Below, one piece after another: positions 19,557 through 31,588 of a stretch of DNA of 64,000 nt (position 1 is the first letter of the stretch; each line of letters opens with the position of its first letter). This DNA is from Craspedostauros australis (Eukaryota; Bacillariophyta; Bacillariophyceae; Mastogloiales; Achnanthaceae): contig JAMXDE010000012.1 of assembly GCA_026770025.1 (NCBI GenBank), forward strand, positions 1,736,001 through 1,800,000, written 5' to 3'. The notes beneath the pieces were generated by a model. It had not been told where the DNA came from, did no database searches, and was given only the letters and a program-made list of their open reading frames with translations. The translations under genes were made by a program, and so were the position numbers.

Positions 19557-22089
19557 CATTGTATATTAGATAACGCCACGCTCTTCTCCTCTCTCCTCTA
19601 TGAATGGCTGCGGAAGGATTGGCACAGAACAGATGTCACAGATGGTCTTTTCGTTGGTGTTGGTGGCGGACGGCGAAAGGAAGACAGATTGGAACAGGTT
19701 GGGTTGGACGGAAGTTCTCCACAATCATGGGTGACCATGGCAGAGGCGACACTGTCGTCCTTGGAGTATGTAGCTCGCAGAGTATGGTACAATGCTCTAC
19801 TCTACTCTGCTCTGCTCTGCCCCACTCTATGCACTGCTGTGTATTCTACGAACGAGGAGAGGCGACGAGAACATGGGTGATGCATCACCTCCCCTTGAAG
19901 ATGAAGGAGTGTCTGGGTCTTTTCTTGGTGGACGTCGAAGATCTCTTTGCGACACGACATCGTGAACGAGAGGAATGGGAGTTGTTGGGTGGTGGCGTGG
20001 TGACGTGGTTGATGTGAGTTGTGTTCTTCTGTGCGTTTGCGCGTTTGTGTGTCGTCGTTGCCACCATGGCGTGCGCCGATCCACGATTACCTGAGCGTGG
20101 AGATCCCGACAACCGTTCGGTGGTACCGCAGTATCTTGGAATCGGCGGCAAGGTATCAAGTACTCATTCACAGAGCCTGACAAGTTCTGGCAGAATACGA
20201 AGGAACCAATCAGAACACGGAATCCGGCAAATTCTTCCTCAGATGTGGGTGGCTGTTTGCGCCCAGAGGACAGATTGCAAGCAGGAGGCAAGCGCTCCAC
20301 CTCTGCCGCCACTACGTGGAACAACGCGTGCATTTGGGAAGTGCTCGCACTGGTGGGCGCAATCGTAGGAGCAGCACACCCACGAACACGTAGATGTGCA
20401 CGTAGACACACACGTACCCGTAGCTGCACAGTGGAGCGGAGAGGAACGAATGGGACGAAGCCAGGACCAATAAAGGCGTCCACAACCGAGGACGAAGGAC
20501 GCGAAGAAGTGGAACAATCCGGGCCAAAAGCCAGCGGAAGCAGAGGCCAAAAACAGTGACATCACTGGTCGTGGACCACTGATGCTGGCATCGGTAAATG
20601 CAAGGCCACGAAAGGGTTTGAAGGAGGGTCCAGATTGTCAGCTCACGAATTGAGGATCGGAAGTTGCAGCTGTCTCCAGAGTTGCACACGTCCCGCTCAT
20701 CGTTGTTGGTGTTCTATCCACCCATCCACCCACTCAATCCCATCCGGAGCAGAGCACTCCAAGCAAGAAGACACACCAGCAGGCACACCACAGGTCGTTG
20801 TCGCAGCAAGTGCGGATAGAGTATCGTGTTAGCAGATACTCAGACCCCTCTATTCTACAACTATTCTATTACTTCAATCGCATAAAGCATTCGCAGCACA
20901 CACTCCGCTCATGCTCAGACCGATACTGCATTGGAAACAAGAATAGAGCACAAGCACCCAAAGCATTGGTAAGACCATCTCGGCAACATTGTGGTGAGGC
21001 AAGGTAGACAGTGCAAAGCATTCCAAAGCACTTCAAAGCACCACGCACAGCACATGGCAAGGCAAGGCAAGGCAAGGCAGGCATCGAAGGCAGTGAATAC
21101 GATTCGTCCGCAACAATCCAGTAGATTCGGCCTCCACTCAGATCATCATCCACAGTGATTCTCACGTACGAGCACGAATACCAACACGAATACCAGTACG
21201 AATACGAAGACGAAGACCAGTACGGCCCCAGGCGCTCACTGCCAATCCAGTCAAGCTGCAGCGGCAGAGGTTCCCAGTGAAACAGTCGGTGTTATAGTCA
21301 GTGTTGCAGTCGGTGTTATAGTTGGCGGCATCACACCTTCCGAGCACAATACGCTGCAATACAACACAAACAGAAAGACAAAGACACAGGGCGGCACGCT
21401 CTCGCGCTTCCTACTCCTCCTCCGATCAGAGAAAGATCCATCAGCGCATTCCAATCAACGCGATCGATCAACCGACCGACTCATTGCGCATCGAGCAGCT
21501 CATCTGCTTCAACAGACGGATCGCCATCGTCATCTTCGATTGCCAGATACTGGACGACTATTGATACTCTGTTGATACACTATTGATACACTGTTGGCAC
21601 TCTGCGGAACTCTGGAGTACCAAGCAGCAAACGGCCAGCCCTTCATCAGTTCATTCATCGGCATTCCAGCACAACAGCAAAAGAGCACAACAACAGCTGC
21701 GCAAATACCCACCTGGTCAGACAATCCTCAGGATCCGACTAGCAATTGGCCTCATTCAGTCCCTCAATCGATCATTCCATCATTGCATCCATCCATTCAC
21801 CTAACCATCCTACCATCCAACAGGTCTCCAGTCACTTAGCACTCGCGCTCCAACAGGAAACAAACTTGGGCAATGGATAGAACGTGCAGGATACCAACAC
21901 TCACAGCCGCAATCACAGCCACGAACGCCATCACTCCTACTCGTTAAGATACAGTTCGAGGCACGGTCGAAGTACGGTCGAAGCACAGCAGGATAAGTGG
22001 AAGTCGGCATTCAGCCAATAGAGACGTCGATCTCGACTGAACACTCCGACCTCCAACCCACCATCGGCAAGATCTTGCGCTTCGAGACG
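19557..22089. promoter_or_regulatory. Upstream region of SANT/GAF regulator A; no gene supported
   Basis: 2.5 kb with open frames on both strands that show no domain, no presequence and simple-sequence bias, so none is called. It contains several short tandem repeats: AAAGCAYTYC-type units (21014-21043), GGCAA units (21057-21081), TACGAATACGAAGACGA-like units (21167-21215) and TTGATACAC-like units (21560-21597). The last 1.2 kb reads like a long 5' leader of regulator A. Confidence 0.5.
21057..21081 (+). repeat. GGCAA pentanucleotide repeat
   Basis: Five nearly perfect GGCAA units. Confidence 0.85.
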
Positions 22090-25000
22090 ATGCTTCCGCC
22101 CCACCACACCCAGCCCAACTTCATGACACAAATTAAGACGGAGGCGGAGACGCCGACACAGCCACAACCTCAAATGCAGTTACAGATGCAGCCGTCAGGA
22201 ATCGCCAACAACGGCCTCAATATGCTGCACGCCTTTGCGCCAATGCACCATCAGCAGCAGCAACCAGCACCGCAATCCCAGCCGCAGCAGGCCCAGCCAC
22301 ATTCCCAGCACAACCAGCACCAACTCAATCAACTCTCGCAGTCTCATTCGCAGGCTCAAGCTCATCCACAATCGCAAATTCGCATGGCACAGCAGCAACA
22401 CTTGCAGCACTTGCAACCAGCACAGATGTATCCGCAAATGAATGCTCATGCTCACTCGCATGCCCATCAGCAACAACAACAGCAACTTGCACATGCGCAG
22501 ATGACGGGGCAGTCCATGCATGTTCCCTCTACCACAAATCATCAGCCTCATTTGCAACCAACGCCACAAATTGCCTCCAACATGCACCATGCCAATGTCA
22601 ACGCCGCCCATCTCCTCAACAATGCAGCAGCGGCGGCGGCGGCGGCGGCAGCCGCGGTCACAGCCGCAGCCATGATGAATCCAAATGCGGCCACGGCTGT
22701 CACAGGCGCACCACCGCCTGGCACCGCACAAGTAATGTCACCAAACACCCTGCGTCATCTTTCCTCCATGACGCATGTTGCTTCAAATGGAATGCTGGGC
22801 TTCCCGCCGACTCATCCCGTCGTTCCTGGCAATCATTGCCAGCATTGTGGCATGGATGGTTTCGACGTCAAGGTGCACAGCTGCGGCTGCCTCCTGCACT
22901 CGGTAAGCCATCACATCATCCATTCAATTCGTCATGATGTCGGTCTCGTGTCGCTCATCTTTGTCCCTCATTCATTCTTCCGCTCTCTCACTTTTCCATT
23001 CGTCGGTGTTTTTGCCATCATTCTGTACCGATACTCACGACTCAACTCGGCGCCATGCATTTGCATTTGTGTGTACTTGCGTCTGTACTTTCGTCTGCGC
23101 TTGCGTCTGCATTTGCGTTTGTGGCTGCACTTGCATTCGACCCCAAACGTCAAATCACTTCACGCTGCAGCGCTGCGTGCCGGTGGTCGAGAATGTCGCA
23201 TTGACGACGTGCCCAGCCTGTTCCAAGCAGGCCAAGGCGCTCTTCCTCGTACCCATGAACTTTCACGAAATCGACCAGGCCAAGGCAGCAGCCGCCAACA
23301 TGTCACCGAGCATGAAGAGGGGGAAGAAGAGGAAGAATGCCACGATCGCAAGGCTCAACCCAACCACCTCCGTCGATGATGCCTCCTCAGGCGACGATCT
23401 GCGCACCGGTCGATGGACCACAGAGGAGACCGCGTACTGCGACAAGCTCATCGAGAAGTTCGAGGCCGGCCATCTGCCCCTCATGGAGGGCATCAAGCTC
23501 AATGACTTCCTCTCCTCCATGCTCAAATCCAAGCAGTCCAGACTCACCAAGAAGATGAAGAACGCCAGGCTCAGCGCCAAGACGTACAAGCGCAACTCGG
23601 GGCACATCGGGGATCGCAACGACGCCCGCCTGTTCTCAGAGCTCGAGGTCGCCTTCTTCAAATCCATACAGTGCGACCTGGAGCGCGCGGAGATCCGATT
23701 CCACATGCAGAAGGAATGGCGGGAGATGTTCAGCAGCTACTGCGTCGCGATCGGTCAGAAGCTCGACGCCGACGACTGGCTGTCCAGCGTCGAGGAGATG
23801 GATCGCCGCGCATCCCAAGCCAAGGACGCTGCCAGGATGGCCCGTCGAAAGGTCATGATGGGCTACGCTCTCAGCCAGGACACCATGAACCCCGAGAGGG
23901 GCGTGTTCATCGACAAGAACACCAACAGCGACTCCACCGCCGAGGGCATGCTCAGCAGGAGCCACGCCTCCACCAACTCGCTCGTCGCCATGGCAGCGGG
24001 ACGGGATGGGAAGAAGAAGCAGGGGCCTCCTCGCTCGATCATCCGGAACTACTCATCGCCCTTCGTTGGCAAGGTCATCCAGTACATCCACCGTCACGCC
24101 ATCCCCTTCGAGCACATCGATGCGTGGGTGCCATCGTTCGTGCCGCACACCCCGGACGGCGCGGATGCCGCACCCCCGCAGGACCAGGCGCAGCAGCAGA
24201 AGTGCCGCCTCTGCTTTGCCGGTTGCGCCACGACGGACACGCAGATATCGCCCGACACGAGCCGCCCCGTCACGTTGGAAAGCCAGGATCAATTCGACCT
24301 GCTCTCCTTCGGCGAGTATAGCCAAAAGTTTTCCTTTGATGTTGGTTGCGGATTGCCGGGGAGGGTGTACAGCTCCGGGATATGCTCGTGGGAGCAGGGG
24401 GTGGAGAATGCGCCAAGCCGTCAATTTGAACGGTGCGGTGGCGCATCGCAATGGGGCATCAAGACAGTGCTCGGCGTGCCCATTCCAAGCCCCAATGTCG
24501 GACGTATCGTTATTTTGTTCTATTCCAGGTTTGATCGCCGTCGAGACCCCGACATGGTCCGGCGCATCACGGAAGAGTTGACGAAGGTAAGCGCAATTTG
24601 CCACTGTGGAAATCATATGCCGTCGTCTTTGTCGGCACCAATGTATACGCATACGCATGCATCGTCCGTTGGATGGTGGCTGTTTCCCGCTTGGTGTTGG
24701 CAGAAGGGAGCTAGAGTGACGTGACCACCAACGCGAATACGAAGACTACACAGATATGATTCGTTGTGAAGGCATAGCCGAAATGGCGACGTGGTTGCCA
24801 ATCTCGATTCGCGATTCGTTGCGGATGGCTCATTCATCCTGGTCCTTGGTGGATCGGAATAGGGTCTACACACCTGCTCGTACTCTATTTTCCTCCCTAC
24901 CAGTTCCTGGCCGTAAACTACATACGAGCATGTGCGTCGCGATGCCATCCAACTTTTGCAATTGCACTCGCACTCACCGTTCATTTCATCCTCAACCGAA

Positions 25001-26079
25001 TGCCTCCTTCACCACCTGATGATGCCCACGAACCCGCCGAACGAATGGCAACGATGTCAAATACCAACATACGACTTCGATCAACAACCCCCCACCCGCA
25101 ATTACAGCTCATGCCGACACCCAAATGGAAGCTCGTGGTGGATGTCGCGGCGGCACCTCCCAGAGCGACACCAGGAAAGCCAGTTGATGCAAGACTGCCC
25201 ACCCTGCTGAAGCTCATGTCGGAGAACATTCCGACCCACAAGAACTCGGCTTACGCACCATACCTGCCTGGCTTCACGTCACTCCGTCTGTTGCTGATGA
25301 AGCAGAACAAGGCACCACAAGAAGAGACTCTGTTGGCAAACATCCTTGAATCTTACTCGTCGCACCTCAAGAGCTCGCGCAACCCTCCCGACATCGCTTG
25401 GATGATCGCACGCGACTACATGCTACTATCGCAGACCATGGCTGGCAGCAATCGGCAACAGTATCGTGCGTCAGCGCAACGACAGCAGCAGCCGCAGCAA
25501 CATCACCTGCCACATCTTCACCAGCAGCAGCCACCACAGCAGAATCTACGGCCGCAGATGGTCTCGCAGGCACCGACACAAGCGACGTATGATGCGAACA
25601 GCATCAACACGAACAACACGAACAACTCGAATGCATCTAGCAACTCCGTCGTGGCCATGCCTAACAGCGGCAACGTCGCAAATAGCAGCAGCAACGACAA
25701 CGCCAGCACCTCTAACATGCAGCAGCAACCATCGCACGTCAATTTTGCGCCTCAATCTCAACAGCAGCAGCAGCAGCAAGGGATGGCACAGCTGTCGAAC
25801 CTGCTGCGGCAGCAAGCATACTCGCCAGCCCTCACTCCGATTATGCCGTCCCCAGAAGATAACATTGAGAATAGCAGCGACAACCACAGCGGCATCGACA
25901 GCGGAGGCGGGATGAGCACCGCCAGCAGCAATCTCGGGAACAACCGAAATGTCAACGACGTTGATACGCATGGGGCACACGCAGCAATGAATCATCTCAC
26001 GAACAGCACCTTCTCGTTGCACCAGTCGGCGTTCCCGCAGGGAGCAAGCACCGGTGGCGCAGATAACAGCAATCCATGA
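22090..26079 (+). CDS. Putative sensor-regulator A: C4HC3 zinc finger, SANT-like region, GAF domain
   Basis: Exons 22090..22902, 23171..24586 and 25108..26079 (all phase 0) give 1066 residues. Residues 1-240 are Gln/His-rich with a poly-Ala run (~178-190). C250, C253, C265, C267, H270, C273, C285 and C288 form a cross-brace zinc site in C4HC3 order, cut by intron 1 between Ser271 and Arg272. Residues ~345-410 start GRWTTEE and contain KSKQSRLTKKMKNA, a SANT/Myb-like helical unit common in diatom proteins. Residues ~565-750 look like a GAF domain (FDVGCGLPGRVY, WGIKTVLGVPIP, RIVILFYSR). The C-terminal ~300 residues are Gln/Asn/Ser-rich. A nuclear regulator whose GAF domain binds a small molecule is the natural reading, but ligand and DNA targets are unknown. 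Intron 2 is absent from its paralog at 26951-29929. An upstream GTG-led extension was rejected in favour of the first ATG. Confidence 0.85.
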
Positions 26080-26950
26080 TCATGGCGCACGTTGAGGACC
26101 AGACACGCACCGCCAGCAACACGCAATGCTCCAGCCGTGCCGCTCCTCGATGATACCAAACATTTCAAGCACCCCTGAACAACATCCAAGCGGACATGGG
26201 AGACCACAACAAGACAGGCGTTCAGCCATCCCAAGCTAACTGTAATTTCATCCCACAATTTTGAACCAAGTCGTCGTCGTACTGTGCGGTTATGGCAGAG
26301 TACTTGCGTGCGAGTACTTGTGCAATCAACAGGCTCCGCATCATCTGCGCCGCTCTCCGCTGATGCAGCAGCGCAACGGAGCATGCATTCATGTTGGCAG
26401 GAGATAATATTCCAGTGTTACTAAGGTGGCTGGCATTGTTTGCATTGTTTAAGTGTGTGTACATTCATTTTTCTTGGGAGGGGAGTCCCACGATGACTCT
26501 CCCGTGTTAGATACAGTGCGGAGCCCGCGTTCGGATGAACGTGAAAGCTCCTCTTTTTGGTAGGTTTGGTTGGTTGGCGATCTAGCTGCTTGGCTAGTGC
26601 GCGTGCACCCGTTCATATGAGTACGTGCGTGTGTATCTACGCATGCATACATGCATACGCAGGCCTGTGCTTGACTGGGTATTGTTGCTTGGGAGCAGCC
26701 AGAATATCCGCACCCTGGGATTCAAAATTGGGCGCGTCGGTTCATTCACCTGAGAGACGTTGCATGACCATCCCCTGCATTGCAAGTTAACCCCTGGGGC
26801 AAGCTTTGGGGGTGGTCATGCAACGGACAATGATCGTCTCATCACACAGGCTTCAGAATGCGGCACCCATCATCGCAGATCTCTCGGTTGGTGGTGATGG
26901 GTGATCGATCCGATTCGTTCCACTGGCTTGGCTGCTCCCGGTGCATGATG
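26080..26950. other. Convergent 3' intergenic region of the paralog pair
   Basis: No gene supported. Contains the 18-bp inverted repeat listed separately and alternating ATGCATACG/GTGTGTA words near 26620-26665. Presumably overlapping or adjacent 3' UTRs. Confidence 0.55.
26758..26825. repeat. Inverted repeat (18-bp arms, 32-base spacer)
   Basis: CGTTGCATGACCATCCCC at 26758-26775 is matched in reverse complement by 26808-26825 with one G-U type difference. It could form a strong hairpin in either transcript or a cruciform in DNA. It lies near the midpoint between the two convergent stop codons. Confidence 0.88.
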
Positions 26951-29929
26951 TCAGCTGTTGGATACTATGGAGAGGTTGTCTCCCATGAGTCCCTGGATGG
27001 GTCCAAACCCCGGCGAGCCTTGCATCTCAAAGTTGGAGTAGTTGATCACGCCAATGTCACCCTGCCCGAAGTTGGCATGGGGATTGGCATTCCCTCCATC
27101 ATTGTGATTCTGATTCTGGCCATTGCTGCGAGTGCTCTTGTTGTTGTTGTTGTTGCCGCTGTCAACGCTGTCGTATTCGGACAGAGCAGGCGCCCGCGAA
27201 GCTGCCGTGCCCTGCCCTAAACTAAAAAAACCGGCAGGCTGATGTTGTTGTTGCTGCGGTTGACCTTTTTGTTGGCTGAGGAACATGAAGTCACGGGCCA
27301 GCATGACAGCGATGTCGTCACGGGATCTCCCTCCCTGGGAGAACGAAGTGAATGAGTCCAACATGGTCCTGGCCAGGTCGTCCTCATCTGGAGTACGGCT
27401 TGGACGCAGCAGCAAAAGGCGCAGTGACATGAAACCGGAGAGGTATGGCGCAAAAGCGGAGTTGGGGTCGGACGGCATGAGCTCGCCGAGGAGACTGACG
27501 ACCTCGTCAAGACGAGAGTCACGCCCGCCCGAGGTCTTCTCTGCTGACGATCCGCTGTCGGACACCTCGGTAGTGGCAGTCTTGGCGCCACCCGCTTCGG
27601 GCTGCGTCTGGGGGTCGCCAGATGCCGCTCTTGCCTGATCCGGTTCGCCCAGATCCACGACGAGCTTCCATTTGGGCGACGGCATGAGGCGGGTGAACTC
27701 CTCGGACAGGCGCGCGACGAGTTCTTCGTCCTTCGGCCTGTCGTGGCGAGAATAGAGCGACACCACGATGCGGCCGACGTTGGGGCTTGCGATTGGGATT
27801 CCGAGCACGGTACGGATTCCCCACTGCATCGCGCCACCGCAACGGTCGAAGTGGTGATGGGGTGCGTTATGGACGCTCTGCTCCCACGTAGGACGGCCGC
27901 TCTCGTAAACTCGGCCTGGTAGTCCGCAGCCAACATCGAATGAGAACTTCTCGCTGTAGTCCCCAAAAGCGAATAGGTTGAATTCGTCGTCGGGCGTCAG
28001 CTTGGACTTGGTCTTGCCATCCGGACCAGTCTGCTCCTCCACCGTGGCGTTGCCCGCGTAGCACAGGCGGCAGCTCGTGTTGTTGGAATTGTCAGGTGCG
28101 GGGACGAAGGAGGGGACCCAGAGGTCGATGTGCTCGAACGGAACGCCGTGGCGCTGGAGGTACAGGATGGCCTTGGCGAGGAAAGGAGCGGAGTGCAGCA
28201 GGCTGCTCTTTCCGTTGATGTCGGCGTGCACGCCCTGCTTGGACTCTTCCGTGAGCATCTGGAGCATCTCGGTGTGATCGGTGTCGGGCCCATCCAGCGC
28301 TGCGTGTTCCGCAACGCGGGACTCCGATGCCGTCCTCTCGATGAAGACGCCGTGGTCGGGGTTCCTGCAGTCCGTTCTCAATGCGATGCCCATCATGAGC
28401 TTTCGCTTGGCCATTCTGGCCGCGTCCCTGGCCTGCGATGCGCGTCGGTCCATCTCTTCGACGCTGCTGAGCCAGTTGTCGGCATCGAGCGGTTGGTTGA
28501 TGGAGACGCAGAACTGGCTGAACTGCTCCCGCCACTCGCGCTGCATGTGGAATTTGATCTCCGCGCGCTCTTGATGGCACTGCACGGCCTGGAAGAAGCA
28601 TTCCTCGAGTTCCGAAAACTCCCGGGCCTCCGCGTCGTCGACGATGGCGCCCACCTTCTTCTGAAAGGTTTTGGAGCTGAGCTTGGCATTCTTCATCTTC
28701 TTCGTCAATCGCGATTGCTTGGACTTGAGCATGTTGCCGAGGAACTCGTTGAGCTTCAATCCCTCAGTGATGGGGAGCTCGCCGGACATGAACTTCGCGA
28801 TGAGCTTGTCGCACATCGCGGTCTCTTCGACTGTCCAGCGGCCTGTGCGGCGTTCGGAGACGTAAGCTCCCACCTTCTCGTCGATGGCCCCCGGTTCGGT
28901 GATGGACTTGCGCTTTCGCCCTCGTCCCTTCGCCGCGTTGGGGAGGCTGGTGGAAGCGCGCTTGGCTTCGTCGATCTCGCGGAATGACATGGGGAAGAGG
29001 TTCAGCCCGGTCGTCGGGCGGGTACAGGCGGGGCAATGTGCAAGGGGAGTTGATTGTGGCAGGATGATGCATCGCTGCGATTGTATCATGGAATGCACGA
29101 AGTGGGAGGCGCAATGTGCCAATGCACGCAGCGGAGATGAGAGAGATGAGAGAGACAAGAGAGCGTACCGCCATGGCCACGACCGGAAGTGGTCCAAGGT
29201 TTGAGCAAAGAAGGCAAACCGGAGGGAAAAAGAGCGCCGGACCAATCCGCACCATTGTGGTGTGCATGGAGCGGCAGGCAGGGTATTGCGTGTTACGTAT
29301 TGCGTGTTACGTATTGCGTGTTACGTATTGCGTAAGTGAGGGAGCGGGGGTGAGAGTCGATGGACAGTGGACGATGGGCAATGGAAAAAGATGCCTTGGA
29401 TCTGCGACTTCACATCAAACAGTGTGTGGGTTGGTGCTGGAGCCCCGCTGCGCTCTGCTCTCTGGATTGCGCATTTGTGCATTTGCAAAGCCGAACGCGA
29501 TGGTCCACACTGAGCCAGTCCAAAGATGCATCTTGAATCTTGTTGGGAGCACCGCAGCAATCTCCAAGGTTTGCCTGAAGGCAGTTCATGTGCAGCGCGC
29601 ATCCATGCATCCGCTCTTGCATCCGCTCTTGCATCCATCTGATCAGTGCTTTCGACGCTCCTGATGCCGTAACATCCGACGCTCCTTCACACCATGACGC
29701 GGTTTTGGGTTTGTTCTTTTGCATTTTGGGGGTGAACCGCCACCTCCGTAGAAACGAGTACTGGACTTACAGCGTGCAAAACACATCCACAGCCTGCGAC
29801 CCGAACATCACAACCTCCGTATCCGCAACGAGCGCATCGTACGTATTCATCGCCGTTCATGGCGATGTTGCCGAACATGCCAACGGGGTTGGACGCCAGG
29901 CTGCTGATCTCGAAGTCGACGGCGTCCAT
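26951..29929 (-). CDS. Putative sensor-regulator B, paralog of regulator A
   Basis: Exons 29929..29771 and 29074..26951 (phase 0) give 760 residues. The zinc site C32, C35, C47, C49, H52, C55, C67, C70 has exactly the spacing seen in regulator A and is cut by an intron at the same place (HA|RC). GRWTVEE at ~131 begins the SANT-like region with KSKQSRLTKKMKNA. The GAF region again has FDVGCGLPGRVY, WGIRTVLGIPIA and RIVVSLYSRHDR. Compared with A it lacks the ~230-residue Gln/His-rich N-terminus and has no second intron: the region matching A's exon 2/exon 3 joint (EEFTRLMPSPKWKLVVD) is continuous. A Gln-rich stretch lies near the C-terminus. Its intron 1 carries a 14-bp tandem repeat. Likely nuclear; function unknown. 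Confidence 0.85.
29283..29333. repeat. 14-bp tandem repeat inside intron 1 of regulator B
   Basis: GTATTGCGTGTTAC in 3.6 perfect copies. Confidence 0.95.
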
Positions 29930-29980
29930 GGTGGCTACTCTCTCGCTCTCTCTGTGTTTGTTGTCTTTCCAGTTGATCAG

Positions 29981-30032
29981 TTCGTTGTGTCTCGTTGTGT
30001 CTCTTTGTGTCTCTTTGTGTCTCGTTGTGTCT
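29981..30032. repeat. 10-bp tandem repeat upstream of regulator B
   Basis: Five units of CTCGTTGTGT/CTCTTTGTGT, 52 bases before the ATG, in the presumed 5' leader. Confidence 0.9.
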
Positions 30033-31546
30033 GTTCCGAGAATGCGGTTGCGTAGACCTGTTTGTGTTTTTTGATCTGATTCGGCAAAGTGGCGCTGGAG
30101 CAGCGGAAGACAGAGCAGTTTTTGTCGCCCCTTTGTGTTGGTAACCACCAAAGACCACGAGCACGCAATCGCACGAGAGGACCACAAATTTTATGTCAAC
30201 AGCATGTCTTCGCGGCTCGCTTTTCTGTCAGCACAAATCGGGAATCACGCTGGGGATTGCCAGCACCACCATTGTCGTGGGGTATGGGGTATCTCGCACC
30301 ACAACACAGCACGAGTACGCGCACGCACACGAATAGAGGCGCTGCACCCACCGTATCGATACGAGGACAACATCACTCGTGGCCGTCTGTGGACTGCGTG
30401 TGCGCGCTGCATGCGCGTTGTGTGTGTTCGGGTGTCGGCTGCCCTGTAGAGCCCAGTGGAGCGCCGTAGGAATAGTGCCGGTATGAGTTGGGACATAGAA
30501 GCAAGAGTACGAACATTTGCGAACTTGTGTATTTTCGCGGTGCTGTGAGCGTATCTTCGGTCACACCATCAGAGAAGCTGTTTGGGGGTGGGGTTGTGAC
30601 GTAGAAGCAGTACTGAGCGCACGTCAGCCCACCAGGATTTGTCCCGTCCGCTGTTAGTCCCTGCGAGTACTTCGGCTGTGGAGCCCTTGGACTCGTTATG
30701 TGCAAAGATCCAGTGCGTGTTGTCAACGAAGGCTCATGTTCGTGGCACAGTTCATTTATTGTATGAATCGTCCGTACTTAGGGGAACGCTCGGCGCCGCA
30801 GTGCCGCGCGGCAAATCCATTGCAAAGTACCGCACAATTCAGTACCGAGCGCGCGACTTGGCGAACAGTCCGTGCCACCGCCGCGTCGTTGTCAGTTTTC
30901 TGTGCACCAGACTCCTTCGCGCACTTAACATCTCATGACGTACCAAACCATTCTGAAGGGGACAAACGTCAGAAAGCAATCGAAGAGTCTCGTTAGACCT
31001 GCCCACGTATGTTTGCCCTTGCGCCTTCCACCGTCCGCGTGTGTGTCTTGGGTGTCAGCACAACTGATCCATTGCGGCCGGCATCAAGGGGGCGAGAGAG
31101 AAGGAAAATGCAATGTTGGCGCTCCTTTCTTTCCTCGAGTACTCTGGCAGTGCTTCGCTTAGCCATGAGTACAAGGCACATGAGGGAAGCGAGAGCACTG
31201 TGCTCGCGATTCCTCGAATGTCCAAAGAGTGTATTCTGATCCACCACTTGGGTACCATCCAACGACTGGCTCTTGGGTCACACTGCGAATCTGAAGAGTC
31301 TTGAAGACCTCAAGCACTCTGCTGTAGGGAATGCGTTCGAGGAACTGCTGCTCTTGCTACCGGCGTGGGAGGTTCCCGTCAAGCCTGTCGCGGGCGTGTG
31401 GTGTCCACATGATCATCTGGTTCGGGATCTGTGACTCTTACGTCAGACCAGCATCTCTGGGGTGGTGCTTCGTGTTGGCGCCAGAGGCAACACCCCACAT
31501 CACATGGATGGGTCCTCTGCGGCAGTCAGCTACGGCATGTACTACG

Positions 31547-31588
31547 ATGTATTATATAGAATAGAATAGAATATTCTATTATATAATG
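31547..31588. repeat. AT-rich imperfect palindrome
   Basis: ATTATATAGAATAG and CTATTATATAAT arms flank GAATAG units. It could be a hairpin or a polyadenylation/initiator-like AT block. No gene is attached to it. Confidence 0.5.

Noticed and set aside
19827-20483. 218-codon minus-strand frame downstream of the LINE
   Set aside because: No domain, irregular Arg/Pro/Thr composition, no splice context or homology that I recognise.
21997-22089. N-terminal extension of regulator A
   Set aside because: It begins at GTG; the first ATG in frame is 22090.
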